64,000 nucleotides of DNA from Methylococcales bacterium (lineage in GTDB: Bacteria > Pseudomonadota > Gammaproteobacteria > Methylococcales > Methylomonadaceae). Each line of letters begins with the position of its first letter. Within the stretch, counting starts at the first letter, position 1. This document shows positions 17,701 through 25,433 of this stretch, piece by piece. The notes beneath the pieces are model-generated. The model searched no databases. It saw only the letters and a program-made list of their open reading frames with translations, and was not told the origin of the DNA. Both the position numbers and the translations under genes were made by a program. The stretch is from assembly GCA_026399095.1 (NCBI GenBank), contig JAPLRP010000076.1:1-64000 (forward strand). Direction: 5' to 3'.

Positions 17701-17858
17701 TAGATTCTGGCGGTAATAGGATTGTATTACGTCTACATACAACAACAGTATTAAATAATAAAAGTGAGGAAATATATTTTAGTATCAATGAAAGTTCATT
17801 TACTATGTGGCAATTAAAAAAACATTCAGTAAATGCAATTGGAAAACTAATTGAGTGA
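14763..17858 (+). CDS. cas9: Cas9, type II-C RNA-guided endonuclease
   Basis: The start at ATG 14763 gives 1031 residues, with AAGG six bases upstream; the frame runs further 5' only through the tracrRNA antisense region. Domain order is standard: RuvC-I (VILGLDLGSNSIGW, D9), arginine-rich bridge helix (about 55-85, RRNARLSRRVTQRRARRKLK), REC lobe, RuvC-II (IRIEMARDLEM, E503), HNH (IEIDHILPYS, D590 H591, and the ENRFKGQ end), RuvC-III (DHRHHAIDALVVACVD, H727 and D730), then the WED/PAM-interacting part. All catalytic residues are present. The size lies between the Campylobacter jejuni and Neisseria meningitidis enzymes, so this is a compact II-C Cas9. The last four bases overlap cas1. The PAM cannot be read from the sequence. 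Confidence 0.97.
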   Translation: MSKVILGLDLGSNSIGWALLKEKDGKPNEIINIGSRIFTKAVEEKTPTPKNVKRRNARLSRRVTQRRARRKLKMLNYLIKLNLLPQELTNNPTPEILLNELGSPYLLRAKALDSQLTKFELGRVLLHLVQRRGFLSNRKTLLGDMADDPDVLDVLSELEGEDDNSSDRAKEETAFKADISKLKKTISDIGFRTLGEYLASLDHHDCKRNRSRDGGHLRTDRQMYRDELNLIWEQQKQYHDTLTDTVKIQIEEIIFKQRPLKLNPDRIGKCSLETTRKRAKIARLECQRFRYLQDINNLQYFDYYTEKSTSLDDAAKQKLVHLFETTANISFAGIRKALGFDKTTEFNLENGNKKLKGNITACEIRKQLPDWDSLDDSNQHALVEDLLTINKKSALKNRLTGHWGFSANTAVQLCLLEFEPGHSNHSTKAIGKMLPFLQQGQIYSDARVSANYGYEVAKINVADKLGTPPETSNPIVNKALHELRRLINAIIAEYGKPDAIRIEMARDLEMNTKRYQDFIKQQSKNTKANDEAISSYQEMGQKNPHLALSKYPSKTDKLKYRLWQDQKQCCAYSGNPITKSELFSSAIEIDHILPYSESLDDSYMNKVICYTSENRFKGQKTPIDAFGGNTDKWNQITHSINKWDRSLKSKKARFFTTFAELQKRDFISTQLNDTRYIGQVAQGYLIELGADISVSKGITTAWMRHQWGLNSLIGETDKKERTDHRHHAIDALVVACVDRRLYQALVNTAKELERSQTELNMKDIYIDPPWHNLRDELEQALDNVIIAHVPQLKLTGELHETTGAGFINGIGNVNRKNLDGSFTQFKKIIDPIVRELVEQHLVNHNNNPKNAFAEGVTVYHKDGKTPIKRVRVLQSKTTLDKLGKSKFGAKDKQGNIFKWLAYGNMHHVEIIKHKESGKYSGQFVTTMEATHRAKGINIPKQKIIKIDHGEDHEFILALHINDLVSMEKDGQTLFYRVQVLDSGGNRIVLRLHTTTVLNNKSEEIYFSINESSFTMWQLKKHSVNAIGKLIE

Positions 17859-18685
17859 TTAAGCGTACTATAGATATTAGTGAGCCAGCTTATCTTTATC
17901 TAAAGTATCAGCAATTGTTGATTGATAAGCAAGGCGAAACCATTGCACAAATACCAATTGAAGATTTAGGTGTAGTGATCTTGCAGAATTCTGCAATAGT
18001 GATTACTCAAGCAGTTATCATTGCTTGCCAGAAAAATAATGTGGTCATGGTTTTCTGTGATGAAAGACATTTACCCTACTCAGTTTTGTTACCCATCAGT
18101 GAGGGTAATAATCTGCATAGTAAAATTTTACAACAACAGTTATTGTTGACGTTACCTACCAAAAAACGTTTATGGCAGCAGATTGTTACGCAGAAAATTA
18201 AAGGACAAGTAAATACTTTAAAAGCACTGGATAAAATGTATGCTCCACTCGAACGATTATCCGAGAATGTTAAAGCAGGTGATCCAGAGAATTTAGAGGC
18301 ACAAGCTGCTCAACTTTACTGGAAGTTGCTTTTTGGTAATGAGTTTAGACGAGATGTAGAATTAGATGGCATCAATAGTTTGTTAAATTACGGTTATTCG
18401 ATTATGCGTGCTATGGTTGCAAGAGCAATTGTCTGTAGTGGATTACATCCAACTATTGGATTAAACCATCATAATCAATATAACAGTCTATGTCTTGCTG
18501 ATGACTTGATGGAGCCATTTAGACCTTGGGTGGATCTAAAGGTCTATCAAATGATTAAAAGTAATCCAGAGCTGCAAGTTACTAAAGAAACAAAAGTACC
18601 ACTGTTAAATTTATTGTCGGAAACAGTAACATGGGAGCATCAAGAAATGCCGTTAATGGTTGCTTGTCATTATTTAATGGCATAA
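17855..18685 (+). CDS. cas1: Cas1 integrase of CRISPR adaptation
   Basis: A 276-residue Cas1, starting at a GTG that overlaps the cas9 stop (GTGA), so it is translated by coupling. Family residues are visible: E148 (ENLEAQAAQLYWKLLFG), H205 in TIGLNHHNQYNSLCLADD, and the D216/D217-E220 stretch of LADDLMEPFRPW. Cas1 with Cas2 inserts new spacers at the leader end of the array. Length is slightly under the usual 290-310 but no motif is missing. Confidence 0.95.
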   Translation: MIKRTIDISEPAYLYLKYQQLLIDKQGETIAQIPIEDLGVVILQNSAIVITQAVIIACQKNNVVMVFCDERHLPYSVLLPISEGNNLHSKILQQQLLLTLPTKKRLWQQIVTQKIKGQVNTLKALDKMYAPLERLSENVKAGDPENLEAQAAQLYWKLLFGNEFRRDVELDGINSLLNYGYSIMRAMVARAIVCSGLHPTIGLNHHNQYNSLCLADDLMEPFRPWVDLKVYQMIKSNPELQVTKETKVPLLNLLSETVTWEHQEMPLMVACHYLMA

Positions 18686-18753
18686 CTGAAGCGTGCTTAT
18701 GAAGATAGCTCTGTCGTATTGATCTATCCGAAAATAGTCATTCAGCATCAAAC

Positions 18754-19083
18754 ATGAATTTTGGTGGATTAAACACTGTGTGGGTAATCGTGATGTTTGA
18801 TCTACCAACCGATACTCGGCAAGCAAGAAAACAATATACTATTTTCAGAAAGCATCTATTAAATGATGGATTTGTTATGATGCAATACTCAGTTTATATG
18901 CGCCATAGTGCCAGCGATGAAAACGCACAAGCGCATGCAAAACGAATAAAATGTCATTTACCACCTGATGGTGAAGTTCGAATTATTAAGATAACCGACA
19001 AGCAATTTGGAAGGATAGAGGTTTTTTATGGCGAAAAACACAAGAAAATTGAGCAGCCACCAGAGCAGTTGTCACTTTTTTAA
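18754..19083 (+). CDS. cas2: Cas2 adaptation protein
   Basis: A 109-residue Cas2 with the ferredoxin-like start VWVIVMFDLPTDTRQARKQY, whose Asp is the family's conserved metal residue, then FRKHLLNDGFVMMQYSVYMRH and the end IKITDKQFGRIEVFYGE. It bridges two Cas1 dimers in the spacer-integration complex. It starts 68 bases after cas1 and ends 51 bases before the first repeat. No csn2 or cas4 follows, which makes the locus type II-C. Confidence 0.95.
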   Translation: MNFGGLNTVWVIVMFDLPTDTRQARKQYTIFRKHLLNDGFVMMQYSVYMRHSASDENAQAHAKRIKCHLPPDGEVRIIKITDKQFGRIEVFYGEKHKKIEQPPEQLSLF

Positions 19084-19134
19084 ATATAAAAGTGACAACT
19101 TAAGTTATACAAAACAATTAATTAACTAAAGGCT

Positions 19135-21126
19135 AGTGTAACCAACTATAGCCTAACTGCAAATCACAACAGACGCGCACTGGCGGAGTGGATAGCTTTA
19201 AGTGTAACCAACTATAGCCTAACTGCAAATCACAACGAGGGACTGCATTTATAGTTTACCGCGCAGAGTGTAACCAACTATAGCCTAACTGCAAATCACA
19301 ACTCCACTAAATCCCGCGATTGTAAAATTATTAGTGTAACCAACTATAGCCTAACTGCAAATCACAACTGCATGGCAAGATCACAAAGAAAATACATTAG
19401 TGTAACCAACTATAGCCTAACTGCAAATCACAACTGCCGCTTAATTCTGTTGCGCGATCAATCGAGTGTAACCAACTATAGCCTAACTGCAAATCACAAC
19501 ACTACATAGATAGTTATTATTTTACTATTAAGTGTAACCAACTATAGCCTAACTGCAAATCACAACCTTTGTACCATGATATAAAACTATTCCACTAGTG
19601 TAACCAACTATAGCCTAACTGCAAATCACAACCTCGCTGCTCAAATACCAACAGCTCGGTGAAGTGTAACCAACTATAGCCTAACTGCAAATCACAACGA
19701 ATGGCAAGCAATAATGGTGCAAGAAAATAGTGTAACCAACTATAGCCTAACTGCAAATCACAACCGTCCGTATAAATTGCCATTACACGTTTATAGTGTA
19801 ACCAACTATAGCCTAACTGCAAATCACAACTTGATATTAAATTCAGGCGTGGTTGTTCTGAGTGTAACCAACTATAGCCTAACTGCAAATCACAACGTAA
19901 ACCTAACTTGGACTCTGCGCAACGTGAGTGTAACCAACTATAGCCTAACTGCAAATCACAACTTGCCTTTTAACATTATCCCATCATCTGCGAGTGTAAC
20001 CAACTATAGCCTAACTGCAAATCACAACATACGGCTGGGCATTGATTTAACCGGTTCTAGTGTAACCAACTATAGCCTAACTGCAAATCACAACCTCCGA
20101 TGCAAAACCGGCGAAGCCCTCCTAAGTGTAACCAACTATAGCCTAACTGCAAATCACAACACTGTCATCTAGGCCAGCATGACGTAAACTAGTGTAACCA
20201 ACTATAGCCTAACTGCAAATCACAACGTCTATGAGTGAGTCGAGTTCTGATTTTTAGTGTAACCAACTATAGCCTAACTGCAAATCACAACCGAAATGCT
20301 CTTTGTAAAATGGAATAATTGAGTGTAACCAACTATAGCCTAACTGCAAATCACAACGACGACAGACAGTGTAACCAACTATAGCCTAACTGCAAATCAC
20401 AACGTGGATGTAGACACCAACAAACAGACAGGTAGTGTAACCAACTATAGCCTAACTGCAAATCACAACGCTGGGGTTCCCTTCTCAAAGTCTGCCCTAG
20501 TGTAACCAACTATAGCCTAACTGCAAATCACAACTTCTTCTTCGAGAATCAATTGGGTAATGCGAGTGTAACCAACTATAGCCTAACTGCAAATCACAAC
20601 GTAGGGCAGATATTAGAACTTATCATCCACAGTGTAACCAACTATAGCCTAACTGCAAATCACAACTGACATACTGCGTGGCTGTAAAACGGGTGAGTGT
20701 AACCAACTATAGCCTAACTGCAAATCACACCTCTCGATCTGATGCTGTCAGCAGACCCTATAGTGTAACCAACTATAGCCTAACTGCAAATCACAACTCT
20801 TTTCTACGGTGGTCTAATTATGCCTTTAGTGTAACCAACTATAGCCTAACTGCAAATCACAACAGCAAGGACAATCAATGTTTGATCAAGGATAGTGTAA
20901 CCAACTATAGCCTAACTGCAAATCACAACAGCAAGGACAATCAATGTTTGATCAAGGATAGTGTAACCAACTATAGCCTAACTGCAAATCACAACTGTTC
21001 TGTTCTGTTCTGCTCGCGAGCTGGGAGTGTAACCAACTATAGCCTAACTGCAAATCACAACAGTGGACTCTTCACCCAATCGACAAATGTAGTGTAACCA
21101 ACTATAGCCTTACTGCAAATCCCACC
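19135..21126 (-). CRISPR. CRISPR array, 31 repeats of 36 bp, 30 spacers
   Basis: Counted repeat by repeat. The repeat on the plus strand starts AGTGTAACCAACTATAGCC and ends CAAATCACAAC. The canonical type II orientation (GTTGTG at the 5' end) is on the minus strand, so crRNAs are read toward cas2. Spacers are 30 bp, a few 29 bp. Exceptions: a 10-bp spacer at 20358-20367 and a duplicated spacer at 20864-20893 and 20930-20959. Repeat 25 (20696-20731) has one substitution. The last repeat (21091-21126) has three, all in the 5' half of the crRNA-sense repeat. On the minus strand each repeat holds TTTGCA, 17 bases, TACACT, a promoter-like arrangement as in Neisseria II-C arrays. Plus-strand reading frames across the array are artefacts of the 66-bp period. 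Confidence 0.98.
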
Positions 21127-21377
21127 TCACGAACTATCTGGTAGTTTCACTAGCTATAATCCGACGTTAGATAGTAACAGAAATTTATTTCACACATATC
21201 TATTTGCATTATCTGAACATTGTTAGGTAATCAGAAATACCAGTTAATTATGAAACGTCAGAATATTTGTAACAGAAGGATATGTGGAAGAGATTGAGAA
21301 ATCTTGCTTGAGGTTTTATAACACGAGGATGTGGGGTGATTTGGAACTAAGAGGAAGTAATATGAATAAAGTATCTC

Positions 21378-21485
21378 TTACATCTTCATTGATACTCCAG
21401 TTACTGATTGGAGAACTATCCATACCAGTACACAAGCAATAACCAATATTGCGGTTTTAATGCTGGTTGAGGAGTCTTTTTTCAT
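21378..21485 (-). CDS. Possible tiny single-span membrane protein
   Basis: A 35-codon minus-strand frame: ATG at 21485, start MKKDSSTSIKT, then a hydrophobic span AILVIACVLVWIVLQSVTGV and a short basic end. AAAGGG lies just upstream but only three bases from the ATG, which is closer than usual. It is downstream of the FtsK-gamma gene on the same strand. The charge and hydrophobic pattern look like a real small membrane protein, but there is no other support. Confidence 0.35.
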   Translation of the reverse strand: MKKDSSTSIKTAILVIACVLVWIVLQSVTGVSMKM

Positions 21486-21520
21486 AATCCCTTTAATTGA
21501 ATGCTGGTGGTATGAACTAG

Positions 21521-21560
21521 ATTGATTGGATTGATGGGCTAAGATACCAATCCAATCAAT
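21521..21560. repeat. 13-bp perfect inverted repeat
   Basis: ATTGATTGGATTG (21521-21533) pairs perfectly with 21548-21560 around a 14-base loop. It has no T-run of more than three, so it is a weak terminator at best. It lies between the FtsK-gamma gene and the tiny membrane ORF. Nothing else is seen between the array end (21126) and 21378. Confidence 0.5.
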
Positions 21561-21634
21561 TTTCCTGCTTGTAACACTATCTCCAAAATTAGATTTAACC
21601 GATTTCTGAAATAAAGCAAATTAATGAAATTGAA

Positions 21635-21925
21635 TCAAGGCAGAACAGGGGGAGGAGCTAATACAAACCTTCTACCATGTGGTTCAGCACAACTCACAAT
21701 GCCTTCAGCTTCCATCGCTTCAAGTATTCTAGAAGATCTGTTGTAACCAATCTTGAATCTTCGTTGTACAGCAGATACAGAAGCAATACGGGATTCTGTT
21801 ACGAATCTAACAGCCTCAGCATATAAGTCATCAAGCTCAGGATTATTGTAGCTATCACTGCTTATAGCAGAAACTTCAATAGAGTCAGGAATTGGAGTAG
21901 TCAGAAATGTTTCGTGTTCTTGCAT
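21635..21925 (-). CDS. Stand-alone FtsK gamma-domain protein
   Basis: A 96-residue protein. Residues about 32-88 match the winged-helix gamma domain of the DNA translocase FtsK: DDLYAEAVRFVTESRIASVS, then AVQRRFKIGYNRSSRILEAM and EAEGIVS. In FtsK this domain reads KOPS sequences and activates XerD. Here there is no motor or membrane domain. Single-domain versions occur in plasmids and integrative elements, where they are probably regulators or recruit host segregation factors. It sits just past the CRISPR array, with no coupling to the cas genes. Domain call is strong; role is unknown. Confidence 0.8.
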   Translation of the reverse strand: MQEHETFLTTPIPDSIEVSAISSDSYNNPELDDLYAEAVRFVTESRIASVSAVQRRFKIGYNRSSRILEAMEAEGIVSCAEPHGRRFVLAPPPVLP

Positions 21926-22029
21926 ATTGCTTTTACCTATTGTTTTATTGAGTGTGTAGCAATATTTATAGAGCTAATGGAACTTAGTAAACTAAAGATA
22001 AAATTTAAAAAAGATTTAATGGGTCATCA

Positions 22030-22134
22030 ATTGATAACGTAATGACTACAGGCTCTACAGTACATGAATTAGCCAACTTATTAAAAAAAGCAGGTGTCAA
22101 TCGTGTAGATGTTTGGGCCTGCGCTAGAGCTTAA
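22030..22134 (+). pseudogene. comF: 3' remnant of comF
   Basis: The frame reads IDNVMTTGSTVHELANLLKK then AGVNRVDVWACARA and a stop at 22132-22134. This is the C-terminal end of ComF-type phosphoribosyltransferases: the MTTGST phosphoribosyl-binding loop and the final WACARA. The preceding in-frame codons (22009-22029) do not continue the family and a stop lies at 22006-22008. About 80 percent of the gene is missing. The break marks the right-hand junction of the accessory block. Confidence 0.8.
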
Positions 22135-22192
22135 GTTAGATTGCATTATCTTCCTTAGCGGGTAAAATAATTTATTCAACCGGAGCCATATT

Positions 22193-24346
22193 ATGAAACT
22201 ATCAAGATTATTTCTGTTATTAATCATTGCGATGTTGGTAGCGATTTTTTTTATATTTGATCTCCAGCAGTACCTGACTTTAGATGCCTTAAAAGTAAAA
22301 CAAGCTACCATTGAAAACTACCGCAACAACAATTATGGTTTGAGTGTTTTAATTTACGGATTGATTTATATCGCCGTAACTGGTTTATCTCTACCCGGAG
22401 CTACTGTTTTGACGTTGGCAGGCGGCGCTATATTTGGCTTGTTATGGGGCACTGTTATTGTTTCTTTTGCCTCTACAATCGGTGCAACACTGGCATTTTT
22501 AGCGGCGCGTTTTTTGTTTAGGGATGCTGTTAAGTCCCGTTTTGGTTATCGTATTCAAGAAATCGATGAGGGCATTAATCGCGACGGGGCTTTTTATTTG
22601 CTGACTTTACGACTGATTCCATTATTTCCTTTTTTCATGATCAACTTGGCACTTGGATTAACGGCGTTAAAAACACGAACTTATTTCTGGGTCAGTCAAT
22701 TTGGCATGTTAGCCGGCACCATCGTTTATGTTAATGCGGGCACTCAGTTAGCTAAAATTGAATCCCTATCTGGGATAATGTCTCCAACTTTACTGGGTTC
22801 ATTTGTTTTGCTGGGGCTTTTTCCATTACTGGCTAAAATAATAGTCAAAAACTTACAACAGCATAAAATATACGAGCACTGGCCAAAACCCAAGCATTTT
22901 GACAAAAATATCGTTGTAATTGGTGCGGGTGCCGGCGGTCTGGTTTCCGCTTATATCGCAGGGACAGTAAAAGCCAAGGTTACTTTAATTGAAAAAAATA
23001 AAATGGGGGGTGATTGCCTAAATACCGGCTGTGTTCCCTCAAAAGCTCTGATACGATCGGCCAAATGGTTTGCCTTGTTCAAACGATCACAAGAATTTGG
23101 CTTTAACAATGCACAGGCTGATTTTAATTTTTCCGAGGCTATGAATAGAGTTCATTCGATAATCAAAACAATCGAGCCTCATGATTCCATCGAGCGTTAT
23201 ACACAACTGGGTGTAGAAGTAATAACGGGCGAAGCCAAAATAATATCGCCCTGGGAAGTTGAAGTTAAAACAGATGATACTGTTAAAACAATAACCACTC
23301 GTTCCATCATTATCGCAACGGGCGCGCACCCTTTTTTACCAACAATACCCGGTATTAATGAGATCAAAGCGCTTACCTCGGATACCATCTGGCAACTAAA
23401 AGAATTACCTAAACGCTTGCTGGTATTGGGGGGGGGACCAATAGGCTGCGAACTGGCCCAATGCTTTGCCCGTTTAGGCAGTAAAGTAACCCTTGTAGAA
23501 CAGACCAGCCAACTTTTAAGTCGTGAAGACCCTGAAGTATCAGAAGCCGTTATCAAACGTTTTAAACTAGAGGGCATCGATATACGACTTGAGCATACTG
23601 CAAAGGCGTTTCACTTTGAAAATGATGAAAAATCACTCCTTACAGAACACAAAGGATCGGCAGTAAAAATAACTTTTGACCAAGTACTCATTGCACTAGG
23701 TCGTGAAGCATCAATTAAAGGCTTTGGTGCAGAAGAATTAGGCATTATTTTATCTACCAAAAAGACCATCGCAATCAATGCGTTTCAAGAAACCAACTAC
23801 CCCAACATTTATGCCTGTGGAGATGTCTCAGGGCCTTATCAATTTACTCATGTTGCCGCGCATCAGGCATGGTATGCGACTGTTAATGCCTTATTCGGGC
23901 AGTTTAAGCGATTTCGTACCGATTATTCAGTCATACCTTGGGCAACCTTTACCGATCCGGAAGTAGCAAGGGTTGGTTTAAATGAAGTAGATGCAAAAGT
24001 ACAGGGTATCGGATACGAAATATCGACTTATAGCCTGGACGATCTTGATCGAGCGATCGCTGATGGTGAGGCACATGGTTTTGTTAAAGTGTTAACTCAA
24101 CCCGGCAAAGATAAAATTCTGGGCGTCACTATCGTAGGAGAAGATGCTGGCAACTTGATTGCGGAGTTTGTTTTGGCAATGAAACACGGCATAGGCTTAA
24201 ATAAAATCTTGGGTACTATTCATATCTACCCCACCTTGGCGGAGGCTAACAAATATGTTGCCGGCATCTGGAAACGAGAGCATGTGCCTAAAATGTTACT
24301 GACTTGTTTGGAACGTTTACATGCCTGGCGTAGAAACTACGCATAA
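22193..24346 (+). CDS. TVP38/DedA-like membrane domain fused to FAD disulphide oxidoreductase
   Basis: A 717-residue fusion. Residues 1-220 are a SNARE-associated/VTT (TVP38) membrane domain with several hydrophobic spans (VTGLSLPGATVLTLAGGAIF and LTLRLIPLFPFFMINLALG). From about 238 comes a class I pyridine nucleotide-disulphide oxidoreductase: FAD-binding VVIGAGAGGLVSAY, the redox disulphide in GGDCLNTGCVPSKAL (C275, C280), NAD-binding LLVLGGGPIGCELAQ, ACGDVSG, and a mercuric-reductase-like dimerisation domain. This fused form is found in several proteobacteria; substrate not known to me. Preceded by GGAG 8 bases before ATG. Probably a membrane-tethered thiol or quinone oxidoreductase (inference). 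Confidence 0.9.
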   Translation: MKLSRLFLLLIIAMLVAIFFIFDLQQYLTLDALKVKQATIENYRNNNYGLSVLIYGLIYIAVTGLSLPGATVLTLAGGAIFGLLWGTVIVSFASTIGATLAFLAARFLFRDAVKSRFGYRIQEIDEGINRDGAFYLLTLRLIPLFPFFMINLALGLTALKTRTYFWVSQFGMLAGTIVYVNAGTQLAKIESLSGIMSPTLLGSFVLLGLFPLLAKIIVKNLQQHKIYEHWPKPKHFDKNIVVIGAGAGGLVSAYIAGTVKAKVTLIEKNKMGGDCLNTGCVPSKALIRSAKWFALFKRSQEFGFNNAQADFNFSEAMNRVHSIIKTIEPHDSIERYTQLGVEVITGEAKIISPWEVEVKTDDTVKTITTRSIIIATGAHPFLPTIPGINEIKALTSDTIWQLKELPKRLLVLGGGPIGCELAQCFARLGSKVTLVEQTSQLLSREDPEVSEAVIKRFKLEGIDIRLEHTAKAFHFENDEKSLLTEHKGSAVKITFDQVLIALGREASIKGFGAEELGIILSTKKTIAINAFQETNYPNIYACGDVSGPYQFTHVAAHQAWYATVNALFGQFKRFRTDYSVIPWATFTDPEVARVGLNEVDAKVQGIGYEISTYSLDDLDRAIADGEAHGFVKVLTQPGKDKILGVTIVGEDAGNLIAEFVLAMKHGIGLNKILGTIHIYPTLAEANKYVAGIWKREHVPKMLLTCLERLHAWRRNYA

Positions 24347-24376
24347 ACAATGTTGGTTATTAGACGCAATAACTGT

Positions 24377-25327
24377 TTACTCCAAGAATGCCCTAATTGC
24401 TGAAATCCCTTGAGCTCCAGCCGTTCTGGCACTATTTAATTCAGCTTCAGAAAGACCACCCAACGCATAAACCGGTAAATTAACTTGAGAAACCAGTTTA
24501 GCAAACTGCTCCCAGCCTAAGGACTTGGTTTCCGGATGTGTTTTTGTATTTAAAACAGGGGCTAATACAACAAAGTCGACGCCTATGGCTTGCGCATGTT
24601 GTAATTCCTGAAGATTATGGCAAGAAGCAGCAACCCAGCAGGCCAGTTTTGTGGAAGATAATGTGAAATCAGGTCGTTTGGTAGCGGCCATTAAATCATG
24701 GCTGGTCAAATGAATACCGTTAACCGCAATGATTGCTGCATTTTTAACGGCAGAATTTATCAGTAACAAGGCATCTTCTTGTTTACATAAAAACAAAGCC
24801 TCTTCAATAAACTGTTTTATGGTTTCGGAAGATGTAGTCTTTAAGCGAAGTTGAATGAGCTTAACGCCACGGCTTAATATTTTCTGTAAATTAACCCATA
24901 ATAACGACTCATCTGCATCATCTAAAATGGCATAAAAAGCAGGCAAGCAAGCTGCTGTGATAATGGTTTTATTGGCGGCCGGAAAATCATAGTCTTTTAA
25001 GTCAGTTGGCTTAACCCATTTAAAAGCCTGTCCCTCACAACTTTTAGTATCACCGGTATAGTCTTCCACAAGAAAAACGTTTAATTGGACTGCAATATCA
25101 GGGTATTGATGATTAAGAGTCATCAAGTGGGTTGCGGCTGTTACCTTTATTGCAAGCTCTTCTTTGAGCTCACGCACCAAAGCCTGTTCGGCTGTTTCAT
25201 TCGTTTCAATTTTACCCCCGGGAAATTCCCATAAACCCCCTTGATGCAACGATTCATCTCGCAGAGAGATTAATACCTGTCCTTTGGTGTTTTTTACTAC
25301 ACCTACGGCAACTTGCAGTACTTTCAT
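24377..25327 (-). CDS. Nudix hydrolase fused to ThiE-like domain (MutT type)
   Basis: Starting at ATG 25327 (MKVLQVAVGVVKN) the protein aligns with the normal MutT N-terminus; the frame extends to ATG 25453, adding 42 residues and overlapping argJ by 20 bases, which is less likely. The Nudix box is intact: GGKIETNETAEQALVRELKE then EL, with EFPGG before it. This cleans oxidised dGTP. From about residue 140 comes a thiamine-phosphate-synthase-like TIM barrel (KLIQLRLKTTS ... GIHLTSHDLMA ... VDFVVLAPVLNTKTHP ... VYALGGLS). Such fusions are common in gammaproteobacteria; thiamine activity is doubtful. Last gene of the argJ operon. Confidence 0.88.
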   Translation of the reverse strand: MKVLQVAVGVVKNTKGQVLISLRDESLHQGGLWEFPGGKIETNETAEQALVRELKEELAIKVTAATHLMTLNHQYPDIAVQLNVFLVEDYTGDTKSCEGQAFKWVKPTDLKDYDFPAANKTIITAACLPAFYAILDDADESLLWVNLQKILSRGVKLIQLRLKTTSSETIKQFIEEALFLCKQEDALLLINSAVKNAAIIAVNGIHLTSHDLMAATKRPDFTLSSTKLACWVAASCHNLQELQHAQAIGVDFVVLAPVLNTKTHPETKSLGWEQFAKLVSQVNLPVYALGGLSEAELNSARTAGAQGISAIRAFLE

Positions 25328-25433
25328 ATCCGGGTCATAAAATGGAGTTACATCTAAGGGAATAAGGACTTTTTGTGAAATCTGCCCTAAACCCTTTTTT
25401 TTAAAAGAGGGTAATAAATTCTTTAACCTGCTT

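Noticed and set aside
19714-20172. Plus-strand open reading frame of repeated VTNYSLTANHN units inside the CRISPR array (also 20678-21097 and minus 19595-19954)
   Set aside because: The 66-base repeat-spacer period is a multiple of three, so the repeat is read in one frame and looks like a repetitive protein. It has no start site and the spacers give random residues.
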